Below, piece after piece: positions 12,383 to 23,860 of a stretch of DNA of 64,000 nt. The DNA is from Mallotus nudiflorus (Eukaryota > Streptophyta > Magnoliopsida > Malpighiales > Euphorbiaceae): assembly GCA_947683625.1 (NCBI GenBank), contig CANTUR010000049.1, positions 9,588,501 to 9,652,500 on the forward strand, in the 5' to 3' direction. Below the pieces are notes generated by a model. That model ran no database searches. It had not been told where the DNA came from and saw only the letters and a list, made by a program, of their open reading frames with translations. Positions within the stretch are counted from its first letter, which is position 1. Each line of letters begins with the position of its first letter. Both the position numbers and the translations under genes were made by a program.

Positions 12383-12790
12383 ATGAGATATCCTCTACTT
12401 CTCATTCTTCTTGTGATGCTCATGTTAGCTTTAATAATAGTTATGATGATGATGAGTAGAGCTCTATTGTGAGTAAGCTTATGCTTAAATGCAAAATCTT
12501 CTTTTAAAGAAGAAGCATTATATGCAATAGCTTTTAAAAATGTTTAAAGATTTTGAAATTTTGAAAAATAAATTTGTAAAAGTTACTTTATCAAGTGAAC
12601 AAATTGCAAATGATTTAAAGAACTCATCTCTTTTGAAAAATGGACTTAAGAAAGCTAAACATGAAAATGTGAAGTTTTCATAAGAAAATTTAGATTTAAA
12701 ATCATTTATTTCAAAATTTAAAAAGGGAAAGGATACTTTAAAAAATCTTTTAGATTCAAAAAGATTTTATGGAAATACTTATGGCTTAGG
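12383..12790 (+). pseudogene. Copia gag remnant, left part
   Basis: Translation in pieces gives a serine-rich stretch, then FEILKNKFVKV, LKNSSLLKNGLKKAKHEN, ENLDLKSFISKFKKGKDTL and finally TYGLG. This Asn/Lys-rich pattern ending in GLGY is common in gag proteins of plant Copia elements between the capsid and the zinc knuckle. Several stops are present. It is cut at 12790 by a solo Gypsy LTR, and the matching continuation lies at 15625. Confidence 0.6.
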
Positions 12791-15619
12791 TGTGAGCGAC
12801 CGACATGAGAGTGAAACTCTTTTGGTTATTTACTCTTTTTTTTTGTTTCATTCATTTGGGACATGGCAACTTTACTGAAGGGACATCTATTCTGTTTATG
12901 GGACAGGGACAATGATTAATCATGGAGGGATGTGAGACATTTTATGTTTATGGAGTCGCCACCCAATTCTTTGAAATTGGGAAAATGAAAGGGACGACTC
13001 ACTCAACGAGTATCGTCCGATTAGAGATTTTAGGTTCGAGAGATCGAATCTACTTTTTGGCTATTTCTCATTATACAATACTCAATCCATGGCTTTCGCA
13101 ACACCTTAGTTTTGAAATGATAGTTTGTATATTCACATTCACACAACACAAAAGATGATAACGAAAAGTAAAGAAATTTAATTATAATTATTGTAAGGGT
13201 TTCCTAGTAAATACATTTGAAAGTGAAAAAGTGCAGAAGTGTAAATCTAGTCCTAGATCTAATAAACACCTATAAAATAGAGATTAGCACAAATATATAT
13301 ATTGCATTCACTCATCCAATTAGACAACAAATATGCAAAAAATGTTCATTCAATCAAGAGAGCAAATAGAGGCATAATCATGTGCATTTGTAGAAATTAT
13401 TATGAAATTAAATGAAAAGATGATAAAATATCTCCAAAAAATTGAAAAATAACGAACGATACATGGTTGCATCATTGGACAACGAATAGAAACATCTAGT
13501 TTGGAAATGTGAATTTTCACATTATTAAATGCATTCTTATGCAAAGATCAGAGAAAATAGTTATTTTTATATTGAAATGAAAAAAAGGTGTAGTTTTGAT
13601 GCAAGGATACAAAAAGAAACAATCTTGAGCATTGAGGATGCATTTTAAACATAGGACGTGATGGAAGATGCAACCATAATGCAAAAGTAATAATTTTAAT
13701 GTGAAAATGATCATTTTGAAATAAAGTTAAAAGATTTATGTGAAAAATATGGTTTTTCCATAATGCAAATGTGATGTCAAGGCATCATTTTTATTTGAAA
13801 AATGACAACTTTACGTTGCGATAAAGGCTTTATGCCAAAGATACATAATTCGTGTTAAAAATACAGTTTTTATGCTAGAATGAAAAATTTGTGCAAAGAA
13901 GATGAGATTTATGTCAAAATGAAATTTTTTTAACAGTAGATTATGTAAAAGTCTTAAGAATGCACAAAATGCTAGATTTAATATTTACTAGATACAGAAG
14001 GCTGATTTTATGTGAAAATGATGATTTTTCAAATGATGTAAAAATGAGGATTTTGATATAAAGATGTGATTTTTATCAAGAAAATATGTAAAAAATTGTA
14101 GAGAATGCAGGAATTGTGCAAAAGTGGTAAATTTTATATTTTTGTAGATAAAAATGCAAACTTGCTACGAAAATGATAGTTTTATACATATGATGCATGA
14201 TTAACATAAAAATGCAAACTTTATCATAAAAATGAAATTTTTACAATGAAAAATTATTCAAAAGTAATGAAAGATGCAAAAAATGATAAAAAGTTATGAG
14301 AAGTGCATATTTGATATAAAAGTGACTTTTTGCAATTTTTCACATTCAAGAGCTAGAAAATGCAAAATGACAATTTAATATGATCAATACAAAGCAAAAT
14401 TTATTCAAACCACAAGCAAAATAGCTAATCTCACCACACAAGTCACAATAATTTCACAATTTGCTGCCAGCAATAAAAATAAAAGAGAAATGCATAAATA
14501 TAAAAAAAACATGCAAAAATGATTGTTTAGTCCCCAGAGGGATTGATTAAGCTCATTTTAAGAGTAGAATAACTAGTTTTGTGTTAGCTATTGAGCTATC
14601 CTTGTTAAATTTTGAGTAAAAATCATATGGAGTGTAGGTGTTGTTACCTTTGGACCATGCTTTGATAATGATGAGGCTTGGTTTGGTTAGGATCAGTAAA
14701 AAAATCTTAGGGGGACAAGTAAACACACTAGGAATATGTGAAATAGAAGTTTAAAGTCTTCAATTTGGCAAAGGTTTTATATATTTCCATCCCCTTCCCT
14801 AAAATGAAGGAATACGATGCTATTTACAGATAAAAATTAGGTTCTTCATGCACCTAATGTATATCTAAGGCATGCATCATGCGCTAAGGGTGTGCATCAC
14901 ACACTGATGGCGTGCATCACGTGTTGCGGGTGCATACCATGCACTATAAAGGGTGGTTGTGCACTTTAACGCACATGTTTTAACATTTTTTGGGCCATGT
15001 TTTGAAGTTTCAGGGTCCTTTTTAAGGTTTTTAGGCCTTCTTAACACATTTATGACATCCATTATATTAATATTAGATTTTCTTTTTATAGAATTGATTC
15101 TCAGTCTTACGAGACAAGTATTGAACCAATAGGTTTCATACTTTTAGTGATAATCATTTGAAACACACAATTTATCTTTCTAAAAGTTCATATTTTGTAA
15201 AATCGAAACACGACTTAATGATTTGGTGGCTAACTTAACAATTCAAGAGTCTCATTTGGGGTGTCTTTTGAATTTTTTGTAATGATGAATTAATGATAAT
15301 TTTTAGTCAATTTTGATCTGATATAGTAAATTAAGTCTCAGTTTAACAAGTTATGTGTTTGAGTGCTCGTGCTTTCATGACAATCACCTTAAGCATGCGA
15401 ATCACCATCCTAAGGTTTTAGTTTACTATAATAGGTCTCAATTGATTGATTTGATAATAAAGTTGTCATCTCGAAGGTTCAATTTTAGTTCAGGTGATTC
15501 AACTCCTATGTTTAGGGTTCACACACTCTTGAGCAGTAATGATTTATGTTCTCACATAAGTTTCATAATTTTTTTATCATCTGACCTTTTTAGGGATAGT
15601 CAAAACTTGATGTATGACA
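12791..15619 (-). mobile_element. Solo LTR of a Tat-type Gypsy element
   Basis: On the minus strand it starts tgtcatacatcaag and ends ggtcgctcaca, matching the ends of the LTR at 19140-21001. The segment 12950-13090 is clearly the reverse complement of 20720-20850 (a gtggagtc-type block, a repeated ctc..gag dyad, and cattatacaat). Perfect 5-bp duplications TTAGG flank it (12786-12790 and 15620-15624). No PBS or internal region adjoins either end, so it is a solo LTR. At 2,829 bases it is longer than its relatives because of an internal minisatellite. Confidence 0.9.
13530..14340. repeat. Degenerate minisatellite inside the solo LTR
   Basis: Irregular repeats of roughly 20-30 bases built on words such as gcaaaaatgat, aaatgatgattttt and atgtgaaaatga run through the region. 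The units are diverged, so the count is uncertain. The other copies of this LTR lack this expansion, which largely explains their shorter length. Confidence 0.55.
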
Positions 15620-15642
15620 TTAGGCTACTCTAATGGAGCACT
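15620..15642 (+). pseudogene. Copia gag remnant, right part
   Basis: After the second TTAGG the reading frame of the gag remnant ending at 12790 resumes as GLGYSNGA, the conserved GLGY. It is only about 20 bases long because Copia element E begins at 15643. It shows that the solo LTR was inserted into this gag sequence. Confidence 0.6.
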
Positions 15643-16927
15643 TGTTAGTGATGTGCCCTAGGCCAATTATGTAATGGCCATATTATGACTAAACTCATAT
15701 GTACATATTTAGAGAAATTATGTACTGGATTGACCCATTATGTGAATACTACATGGATAATTTTCATAAGTAATTCTCATCATAGTAGTATTATTTTAGT
15801 CCTCTGACCTAAAATCACTATGATTTCATAGATGATAAAATCTGTATTTTGACACATCCCTACATCATCTTTAACTGGATGGTAAAATAGGTTGTTATTC
15901 GATATAGAATGAGTTATGTGAGAAATTTGAGTGATTAAGATGGAATTTGTCCCTTAGTTATTTTAAGAAGATATCTATGGGCCCCATGATTAGTTAGATT
16001 GAAGATAAATGCATGACCATGTTAGAATGTATTGATACAGAGCTATCAATGTTAGATAAAGAGTTATCAATATCAGTCTACTATATAAGGATGACACAAA
16101 CCACGCCTTATGTTCAACCAAGATATCGTGTGATAAAAGACTATAACAAATGTAGTGGATTAGGTTATGTGGATTATCAACCTTCATATAACTTAGACAA
16201 TCATAATGTCTTATTAGAGGCCACTTATGACTTATGGACTAAAATGGAATTTTAGGCCCATTACCAACATTGTGTGAACTTATAGGGTCGTACACTTAGA
16301 ATAGGACCAAAGTAAACTTAAGTGAATTAACCCAATAATAATAATCTCTTTGAAAGAATAAATAAATAAATGAACAAACAAACAAACAAATAAATAAATA
16401 AATAAATAAATTTCTCCTCCTTCCTCCACTTCTTTTATGAAAAGAAAAATAAATAGAGAGAACAAAATAAAAGAGTCATCTTCTTGATAAAGGTACTAGC
16501 ACACCAATATTGCTTTGGTCCCCTTATTTGTGTGGATATCAGTAGAGTTATATATATATATATATTTCTCCTCCTTCCTCCACTTCTTTTATGAAAAGAA
16601 AAATAAATAGAGAGAACAAAATAAAAGAGTCATCTCCTTGATAAAGGTACTAGCACACCAATATTGCTTTGGTCCCTTTATTTGTGTGGATATCAGTAGA
16701 GGGTATGGCTTTATTGATGATGTCTTGCTTTGAAAAAATCTATAAAAAAGTCTCAAGGTAGAGTGTGAACCCCCTCTCTTCCTTCTAACCTTCTTTCCTT
16801 GAAATCATTTTGGTGAGTTTTAGAATCTTTCTCTTAATTGATTTATTCAAATTACATGGATTTTGTGAGGGTTTTATGATTAAAATTTTTGTTTTCCATT
16901 GTGTGTATGAATTGTGGAAACCTAAAA
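15643..16927 (+). mobile_element. Copia element E, 5' LTR
   Basis: It starts tgttagtgatgtgccctagg, homologous to the LTR start of Copia element D (tgttaatgatatgcactagg on the minus strand). The next few hundred bases match D, for example tactggattgaccca and aatactacat. It ends just before a tRNA-Met-type PBS at 16929. It holds a (TAAA)n tract near 16360-16410, a 137-bp duplication and a TA microsatellite near 16550-16564. Confidence 0.85.
16411..16701. repeat. 137-bp direct duplication in the E LTR
   Basis: Copies 16411-16547 and 16565-16701 both run from tttctcctccttcctccact to gatatcagtagag and differ at about two bases. They are separated by a 17-base TA-rich spacer. Confidence 0.9.
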
Positions 16928-16928
16928 G

Positions 16929-16942
16929 TGGTATTAGAGCCA
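16929..16942 (+). promoter_or_regulatory. Primer binding site of Copia E
   Basis: TGGTATTAGAGCCA lies two bases after the LTR. It differs by one base from the standard Copia PBS TGGTATCAGAGCC, which pairs with the initiator tRNA-Met 3' end. Confidence 0.85.
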
Positions 16943-18507
16943 CTTCTAATTTGATTAAGTTAATTTTATTATATATGTGATATATATATGAGAAATGTGG
17001 GATTGATTTTTGTATATATATGTGATATATAAGCATTTGATTTTGAAAAGTGTTTTCAAAATTTCAATTGAACTTTTTTATATGATGATACAATTAATCT
17101 ATATAAAAAATAATTATATACATTAATAGGATTAATGTCTATGGTTGTTTAATATGATTAAACAAAATTTTTATTAACAAACATACTATTTTTGTAAAGG
17201 AAAATTTGAGTTCCAGGGTGACATAGCTGCGTCACTTAGATGACACAATCGTGTCTGGTTATGCATCTACAAGAATACAGGTAGACATGCTATGTTAGTT
17301 TTGAGACATAGCCATGTCTGAAAGCAAATTTTATAAAATGTAGATACACATGGCCATGTCAATTTTGACACAGCCATGTCTAGTTTTGACACAACCATGT
17401 TTGTTAAGGCATATTGCATTTCTATTCAAATGTTGAATAAAATAATGATGTTTTTAACACATTAATTAAAATATAATATGATTCCAAGCCCCTTGACCCC
17501 AAATAGATTCACCATATAATTCCTTTTTGTCACAATATTAATTACTTTTAATGAAAATTAAACTATTATGCTATATATATTTAGTGTGAAATGCATGGTG
17601 AATGGCATGGCTTATAAGACTAATGTGATTGGATTTATATTTTTTATTTTTATGGGTTGTAATTTATTAAATATGACATGCAAGTCATTTATTAATTTAT
17701 TGTAATTTTATTAAGTAGCACTAGAATAATATAGATTGCAACTTGTAATGTAATGTAAATCAAGACTCAACATGGAGATCCAAAATGGAGGCCAAAGATG
17801 GAGATCCAAGGTGGAGACTCAAAGTGGAGATCCAAGGTAAAAGGCTCAAGATGAAGGATGTCTTATTACCTAGAATTGACTATTGATCTTTATATTGGCT
17901 TATAAAGATCAAATAAGATTTGGGCCATGTTATGTCACATTTATTGTATTGTTATATTATGTAAATGATGCTACACATGTAATGCCATGAATGTGATGCA
18001 ATATAATATAAGATTAAATAAAGAGGAACCCTTATTCGATATTAAGTCACTATAATGCCTCCCATAAATTCAACACTTGTCAAGCCTTAGATTACTATAT
18101 ATGGGCCTACAAAAGCAATGTGTATGAAGTCATATGAGGAAGGCAAGTCAGATAATTGTGCTATATGAATATTTGATATAGTTCAACTTAATTAGGTTAT
18201 CAAAATGGTTTTGGACCGAAGGCATTAGATGGGATTTTAAGCTAGGACATGTGATGTCCAATCCCATATCTTTCCAAGAGTTACATGAGATGTAATTAGT
18301 GAGAGTTACTTACCTAAAAACCATACTTTAGGCGATAAGCCAAAGTTTACTTAGAGTATAGTGAAATATGGATCTTGGTTCACTAAAAGTTATAAATTTA
18401 CTTTGAGGGTTATTGATTCGAATGAATTTTGTTGGATTTATAATTATGCCTTATTAACATAATTTGATAAAATACTGAGTATATTGCATATATATTTGTT
18501 GTAGATA
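16943..18507 (+). other. Untranslated leader of Copia E with short word repeats
   Basis: No ORF was recognised. At 17215-17410 a dyad-rich word close to gacacagccatgtc recurs about every 20-50 bases. At 17765-17850 a block near ggagatccaa recurs five or so times. The same ggatctcca block, inverted, occurs in the leader of Copia D at 55390-55500, so it is a family feature. Confidence 0.6.
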
Positions 18508-19139
18508 ATGGCATTAAACACTACATCTAATTTTTCATTGCAATTGATCACTGAGAAGGATAAGCTTAATGGGACTAACTTTCATGATTGGTACAAAAAC
18601 TTAAAAATTGTTCTTAAGTAAGAAAGAAAGGAATATATCCTTAATCAACCTATCCCAGTTGAACCAGATGCTAATGCTCCTAGTAAATGTCTTAATGACT
18701 CTATTGATGTCACTTTCCTTATACTTGTAAGCATGAGGTCAGAACTTCAAAAGCAACTAATGGAGATGGATGCGTATAATATAATTGGCCATCTTAAGGA
18801 AATGTTCCAAGAGAAAGCTAGAATTGAAAGGTTTAAAACTAATAAAGGCATTGCTTTCTTACAAGTTGACTGTTGGTAGCTTAGTGGCTCCTTATATTCT
18901 TAAGATAAAAGGTTATCTTGAAGATCTGGACAGGCTTGGTATTAAGATTGAGCAAGAATTAGCCATTAATAGTAGTCTCCAGTCTTTGCCAAAAAATTAT
19001 GATGGGTTTGTTATGAACTATAATATGCATGGCATGAATAAAACTATTTTTAAATTACATAGGATGCCTAAGACTACTAAAAATAACATCAAGACTACCA
19101 AGGATGTTCTAATGGTCACTAAAGGTATCAAAAGGATGG
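18508..19139 (+). pseudogene. Copia gag (element E), truncated
   Basis: Starts MALNTTSNFSLQ and runs through KLNGTNFHDWYKNLK, ELQKQLMEMDAYNIIGHLKE and TKDVLMVTKG, closely matching gag of Copia D. This is the capsid part of a Copia gag; the zinc knuckle and all of pol are missing. The frame is broken by a stop after KIVLK and by later frameshifts. It ends at the first base of Gypsy LTR A, with GATGG (19135-19139) as the expected target duplication. The rest of the element was not found in the window. Confidence 0.85.
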
Positions 19140-21001
19140 TGTCATACCTCAAATTTGATTGTCCCTAAAAGGTCCAATGATGAAACGAATCCTCAAGATG
19201 ACTAGAGTCTGTTCGTTCCTAACACCTCTGAAGTGTGCAAATTTTAAAAAATTAACCAACCCCACCAGTATGGAAAAATTGGTCATTGAGCCATTAAGTT
19301 GTGCTTTGACCTTGCAAAATATGAATTATCAGAACAACAAGAGGTCTATTTCAAGAAAACTCCTTTCATAATACTCAGCTCATTAGGCCGGTGAGCATTT
19401 TATTAGACCGGGACCTAGCTTTGTGAAAAAATGAAAATTCATTTTGACAAAATGGACTTTGAAAACATGTCCAAAAGGCTCCAAAACCTCTAAAAGTGGT
19501 CTTAGAATGGTCTGACGCAACTTGAGTATCAGGGCGTATCATTTAAAAGTGCATGTGAATGCCCCTAGGTGTCGTGTGCTAAAATTAAGGCTAAATTTGG
19601 CAAAACAGACTTTGAAAACATGTCCGAAAGGCCCACAAACCTAAAAAACAAGCACAAGAATAGTGTGCATAAAACTTGGGAAGTGTGCATAGAGTGTCAA
19701 AGTGTGCATGGAAGCGCATGTCTATGCACGTGGCCATATGCTAAATGCATGAGCACACGCACACTGTGCGTGACCATATGCACTTGGCATGGCCACACAT
19801 AAAATCCTTATTATACGTGTGTGACCATGCCCATACCACCCTATTCTACCCAATTTTCCTTATAAATAGACCCCTTCACACCCCATTTTAGAGAGGGAAG
19901 CAAGTGGAAACACACACACACTTAAAAAATTAGTCCGATCGAAGGTGTTGGAAACCCCTTTCTAGATAGTTTTTACTTTTACACATCCTTTCCCTTAGGT
20001 TGTTAGATCCCTTTTCCACTAAAGCAAGCCTCATCTTTGTTAAAGCACACTTCAAAGGTATACTATATAGCATCATTTTGCTATCATTTTGAACCTCTTG
20101 TTGAGGAAAGCTTGATAATCTCTCGAAGCTAAAGCTTCAAAACTCACATAAGCTTAGTTGAGTCTGAGGACCATATAATTATTTTAACAAATTTATTTCA
20201 CCACATTACATTTTATTTTATTATTGTTGTGTGATGAGACTGGCAATCTTGCATACTATCTGAATAGTATATACTTTATTATGCTCATTTCACATCATCA
20301 ATTTGCATCCTCTATTTTTGAAATCATGAAATCACATAATAAATACCAATAATGTGAAAAGTTCATATCCCAAAATAGAGTTATCATGCTCTTGGTTTAG
20401 TGATGACCTCATGCATCCTTTATATTATCACCATACATCATCATAGCATAAAAAATCACTGCAAGCATGGATGATCATCCTATTATTCATGAAATTGAGC
20501 AAGTCATGTGAATGTTCGTGTTATTCTTACAGATCAATCATATTAGATTTAATTTTCCACAATCTTTTCCTTTTTATATGTATTTTATTAGGAAAGTGAT
20601 GTAATAACATTTCTAGCTTTATTATCTACCACTATTTGATGTACTGTGTGAATGCTATACAAAATTTCATTACTGGGCATTGTGGTAGCTATACATTAAA
20701 TATCGTATAATGAGAAATAATTAAAAAGTATATGTGATCCCCCGAACCCAAAAATCTCTACTAGGGACAATACTCACTGAGTGACTCAATGTTGTCCCTT
20801 TCTTTTCCTGATTTTCTAAAAAATTGGATGGTGACTCCACAAAATCAAAAGCATCTCATCTCCCTAAGACTAATCATTTGTCCCTATTTGATAAAGTTAC
20901 CATGTCCTTAGAAATAGAAAGACCCGCATAATGTCTTAAGAAAACATATCGCTATCAAAAAAGCCCAAAATGGAAAAATAGAAAAAAACTGGTCGCTCAC
21001 A
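19140..21001 (+). mobile_element. Gypsy element A, 5' LTR
   Basis: It begins tgtcatacctcaaat and ends ggtcgctcaca, directly before the PBS. A TATA box TATAAATA lies at 19861-19868, preceded by an array of gcatg/catgc words at about 19660-19810. It is homologous to the solo LTRs at 12791-15619 (-) and 59383-61387 (+). Confidence 0.9.
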
Positions 21002-21020
21002 GTGGCGACTCCACTAGGGA
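21002..21020 (+). promoter_or_regulatory. Primer binding site of Gypsy A
   Basis: GTGGCGACTCCACTAGGGA follows the LTR directly. TGGCGACTCC-type sites occur in Tat/Ogre elements and are generally read as tRNA-Arg sites; that tRNA assignment is from memory. Confidence 0.75.
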
Positions 21021-22363
21021 ATTCTAAGTAAGAAGGATAAACTCAAAATGAATATTTCTCATTATGCAATACTCAATTGTATAAGGCCCCTCACCATTGC
21101 ATTTGCAATACACATCAAATGTGCACCACTTGTCCCTAAAAGCATAAAACTTACTAAATGAGATTGCCACCATGATTCAACTCGAGTCATGGGCGATAAA
21201 GATATAGTATTATCACCTTTAGTCATTACTCGTGCATTAGCTAGACTCATCTGACCAGACTCTATAACCCAAGTCCTTAAGGGGGGTGAGCGAGTTATTA
21301 AGAGAATGCTAGACTCACTGACTAGAGTCCATAACCTTAGTCATATGGGGGCATTCTCGCTAAAGGAACCCTTAGCCTTTCACTTTGACTCAGTTCATAT
21401 AGATAAGCCAGTAGCAACATCTACTAGGATTCCACCAAGCTATACATGCTATTCTTGCTCGAACGCTGTCCATTTGACATGATATTCATAAATGACATGG
21501 CCCTCCTAGTTTCTATCATTGAATGACATTGTAATGTCAGTTTTCATAGAAAAATTTATGCTTAAGACCTTGTGGTTCTCATCTACTTCATATGAGCCTG
21601 AAGCATGGGAAATGATAAGAATCATGTACCTTAGCTTGAATAGTCTATACAAATTAACAAATAACGACATCCTTTAATGATAGAACCTACGATATGTCAT
21701 CCATTTATCCTTATCAGATTAAATGAATGGGTTAGGAACCTAACTAGATTATGGACCTTTATGTTGGCAAAATCAAACTATAAACTATCAAACAATACTT
21801 TCATGACTCTCGGTAAATATATCGAATATCAATATGGGGGTAAGAACTTGAACTCCTTTTGATTGACCTTGGTCCTATACATATGTGCGCATACGAGTTT
21901 TGGACATCATTTGAAGCTTAACAATTGACCCTCATATTGACATCATGTGATTATCTCAAGCACATTTAAGTATCATTCCTCAATTTACCCTTTGGTTATA
22001 AGTAACAAAAATCGAAAAAAACTATTTTTGAGAGTGGAACCATAGTCCCCTGATGACTATAAGTTCAAAACCCACTTAGGAAAGAGACTGAATGACCTCG
22101 TGGAGAAATAAGTTTACAAGTGAGAGCTTGCTTGTGATTAGTTTATTCACTGTATAGGAAACTAACTAGCTTTAATCATGCATATATCATATACATATAG
22201 ATAACATGTATTAACCACTGTTTCTTACAGGAATCATCATATTTCATCATAGGATTTTGCATCCACCCCATGTATAGATGCTCACCCTTTTCTTTTATAA
22301 GCATAATCATGCATCATTCATTTAACTAACCCTAATAAATGCATAGGAATATGACATTAAAAC
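21021..22363 (+). other. Leader of Gypsy A
   Basis: No coding signal. It holds a 35-base block at 21253-21287 (gaccagactct...aagtccttaaggggggt) that recurs with three differences in element B at 35519-35553. It also holds a diverged second version at about 21322-21352 and the segment 22030-22080, which matches element C inverted near 45810-45860. Confidence 0.65.
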
Positions 22364-23860
22364 ATGAGTGATCGAGAAGATACCTCCTGTCAGCAATTCA
22401 AGGATAAGCTAAAAAAGGGGATCCAAAAGTTGCTCATTATGGAACCATAGCTGAAATCCTCCAAGCCCAAATCAAAGCCAAAAGTGCCTGAGATAGGAAT
22501 AGCACACAACTGAGTGAAGCCTCTGCATTTGTTCAGTCAAGGGTAGATAAGGCATAAGGAACTCCCCACACTCTAGTTCAACTTGATGATGACAATGGCT
22601 TTTACCAAGATCTCAGGAATGCACCAAAAGCTACAAAAACTACTGACATGACCAAACCTAAATCGATAGGGGATACAAACTATTGGCCAACATGATGGCT
22701 TAGTTGGAATTCACCTTCAAAGACAAGGGAACTAATGGCTCCAAAAGCTTCACTGACCTGGCATTGTTCAAAGATGAGTTGCTTCCAGATGATTTTAAGT
22801 TATGAAACTTTGCTAAGTTTGATGGAATAAGGCAATGTGCTACCTTTATGTCTGTCATAAAGCTTACAGAATCATAAATTTTTTGATTCTTCTTCACATC
22901 ACTAGAGGAAGGATTGAGGGCATGGTTCTTTGACCTTAAAGATGAAATTAAAAGTGATTGGTTACTACAAACTCAGAAGTTTATCAAGCAGTATGAATAC
23001 AACACTTAGTTAGACATTAGTCGAAGGGACCTGAGACCATAAGGCAGAAACTTGGTGAAACTTTCTCTGATTATGTCACTAGATGGAGGGGAAAGGCAGT
23101 AAAGATGAGAAACCATCCTATTGAGGATAAGCAAATAGAGCTGATAATCAAGGGGCACTATCACACTTTAGAAATAGATGATCTTTACTCATTATCCTGA
23201 CTTCAGAGCTCTCCATCAAGCTAGGATCAGAATTAAGGATGAGGAACCTTAACAAGCTAGAAACACTTTTTATCATAATACCCAACCAAATATCCAAAAC
23301 ACCTTCACCTAAACTGTAGAAATAAACATGATCCAACCCAACACCTAAAGCTCACCATCTATCAATGCCATCAAACCACCAAGAAAATTCTCGAACTTTA
23401 ACCTCCCACTATCTAAAGTATTCTGGAGACTTTAACAAAAGAACCTCTTATAACCATAAGAGCCTAGGCCTTTTCTAAACCCACTACTACCTCAAATTAA
23501 CTAAAGCTTATTATGCCATTTTCATCAGATGCTTGGCCACACTACTAACATATGTATAACTCTTAAAAATGCAGTTCAAGACCTTATTAACTCTAAAATA
23601 GTTGATGACTTAGAAAAATGACCTAGCATTAAAACCAAACCTCTCCCAAACTATCAAAACAGGCCTCCACCAACCATTAGCATGATCTCTAATATATTGG
23701 AAGACCTTGTTGAAAAATCAATCCAAGCCATACAAGAAACCCAAGATAAGCCCTCAAAGGATAAAATCCTCAAATCCCATTCTTGAGCCTTATAATTCAA
23801 ATGAAGATGTACAATGCCCTTCTACCTTTGAATACATTCCAATGCCTCCAAAATTCCTTC
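22364..23860 (+). pseudogene. Gag of Gypsy A (Tat/Ogre type), degraded
   Basis: ATG at 22364 opens MSDREDTSCQQFKDKL, but a stop follows within 30 codons. Further on, several frames give the retrotransposon gag signature (AWFFDLKDEI, then ISRRDL and the TFSDYV-like region) and, near 23515-23560, the knuckle CHFHQMLGHTTNIC. That CxxH..GHxTxxC arrangement is typical of Tat/Ogre gag. The capsid would package element RNA. Many stops and shifts show it is inactive. Confidence 0.8.

Noticed and set aside
12922..13158. Open frame of 78 codons on the plus strand
   Set aside because: It lies entirely inside the minus-strand solo LTR and its sequence is explained by LTR homology.
16280..16465. Minus-strand frame rich in Phe/Leu/Ile/Tyr that looks like a membrane peptide
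   Set aside because: It is produced by the (TAAA)n tract in the Copia E LTR.
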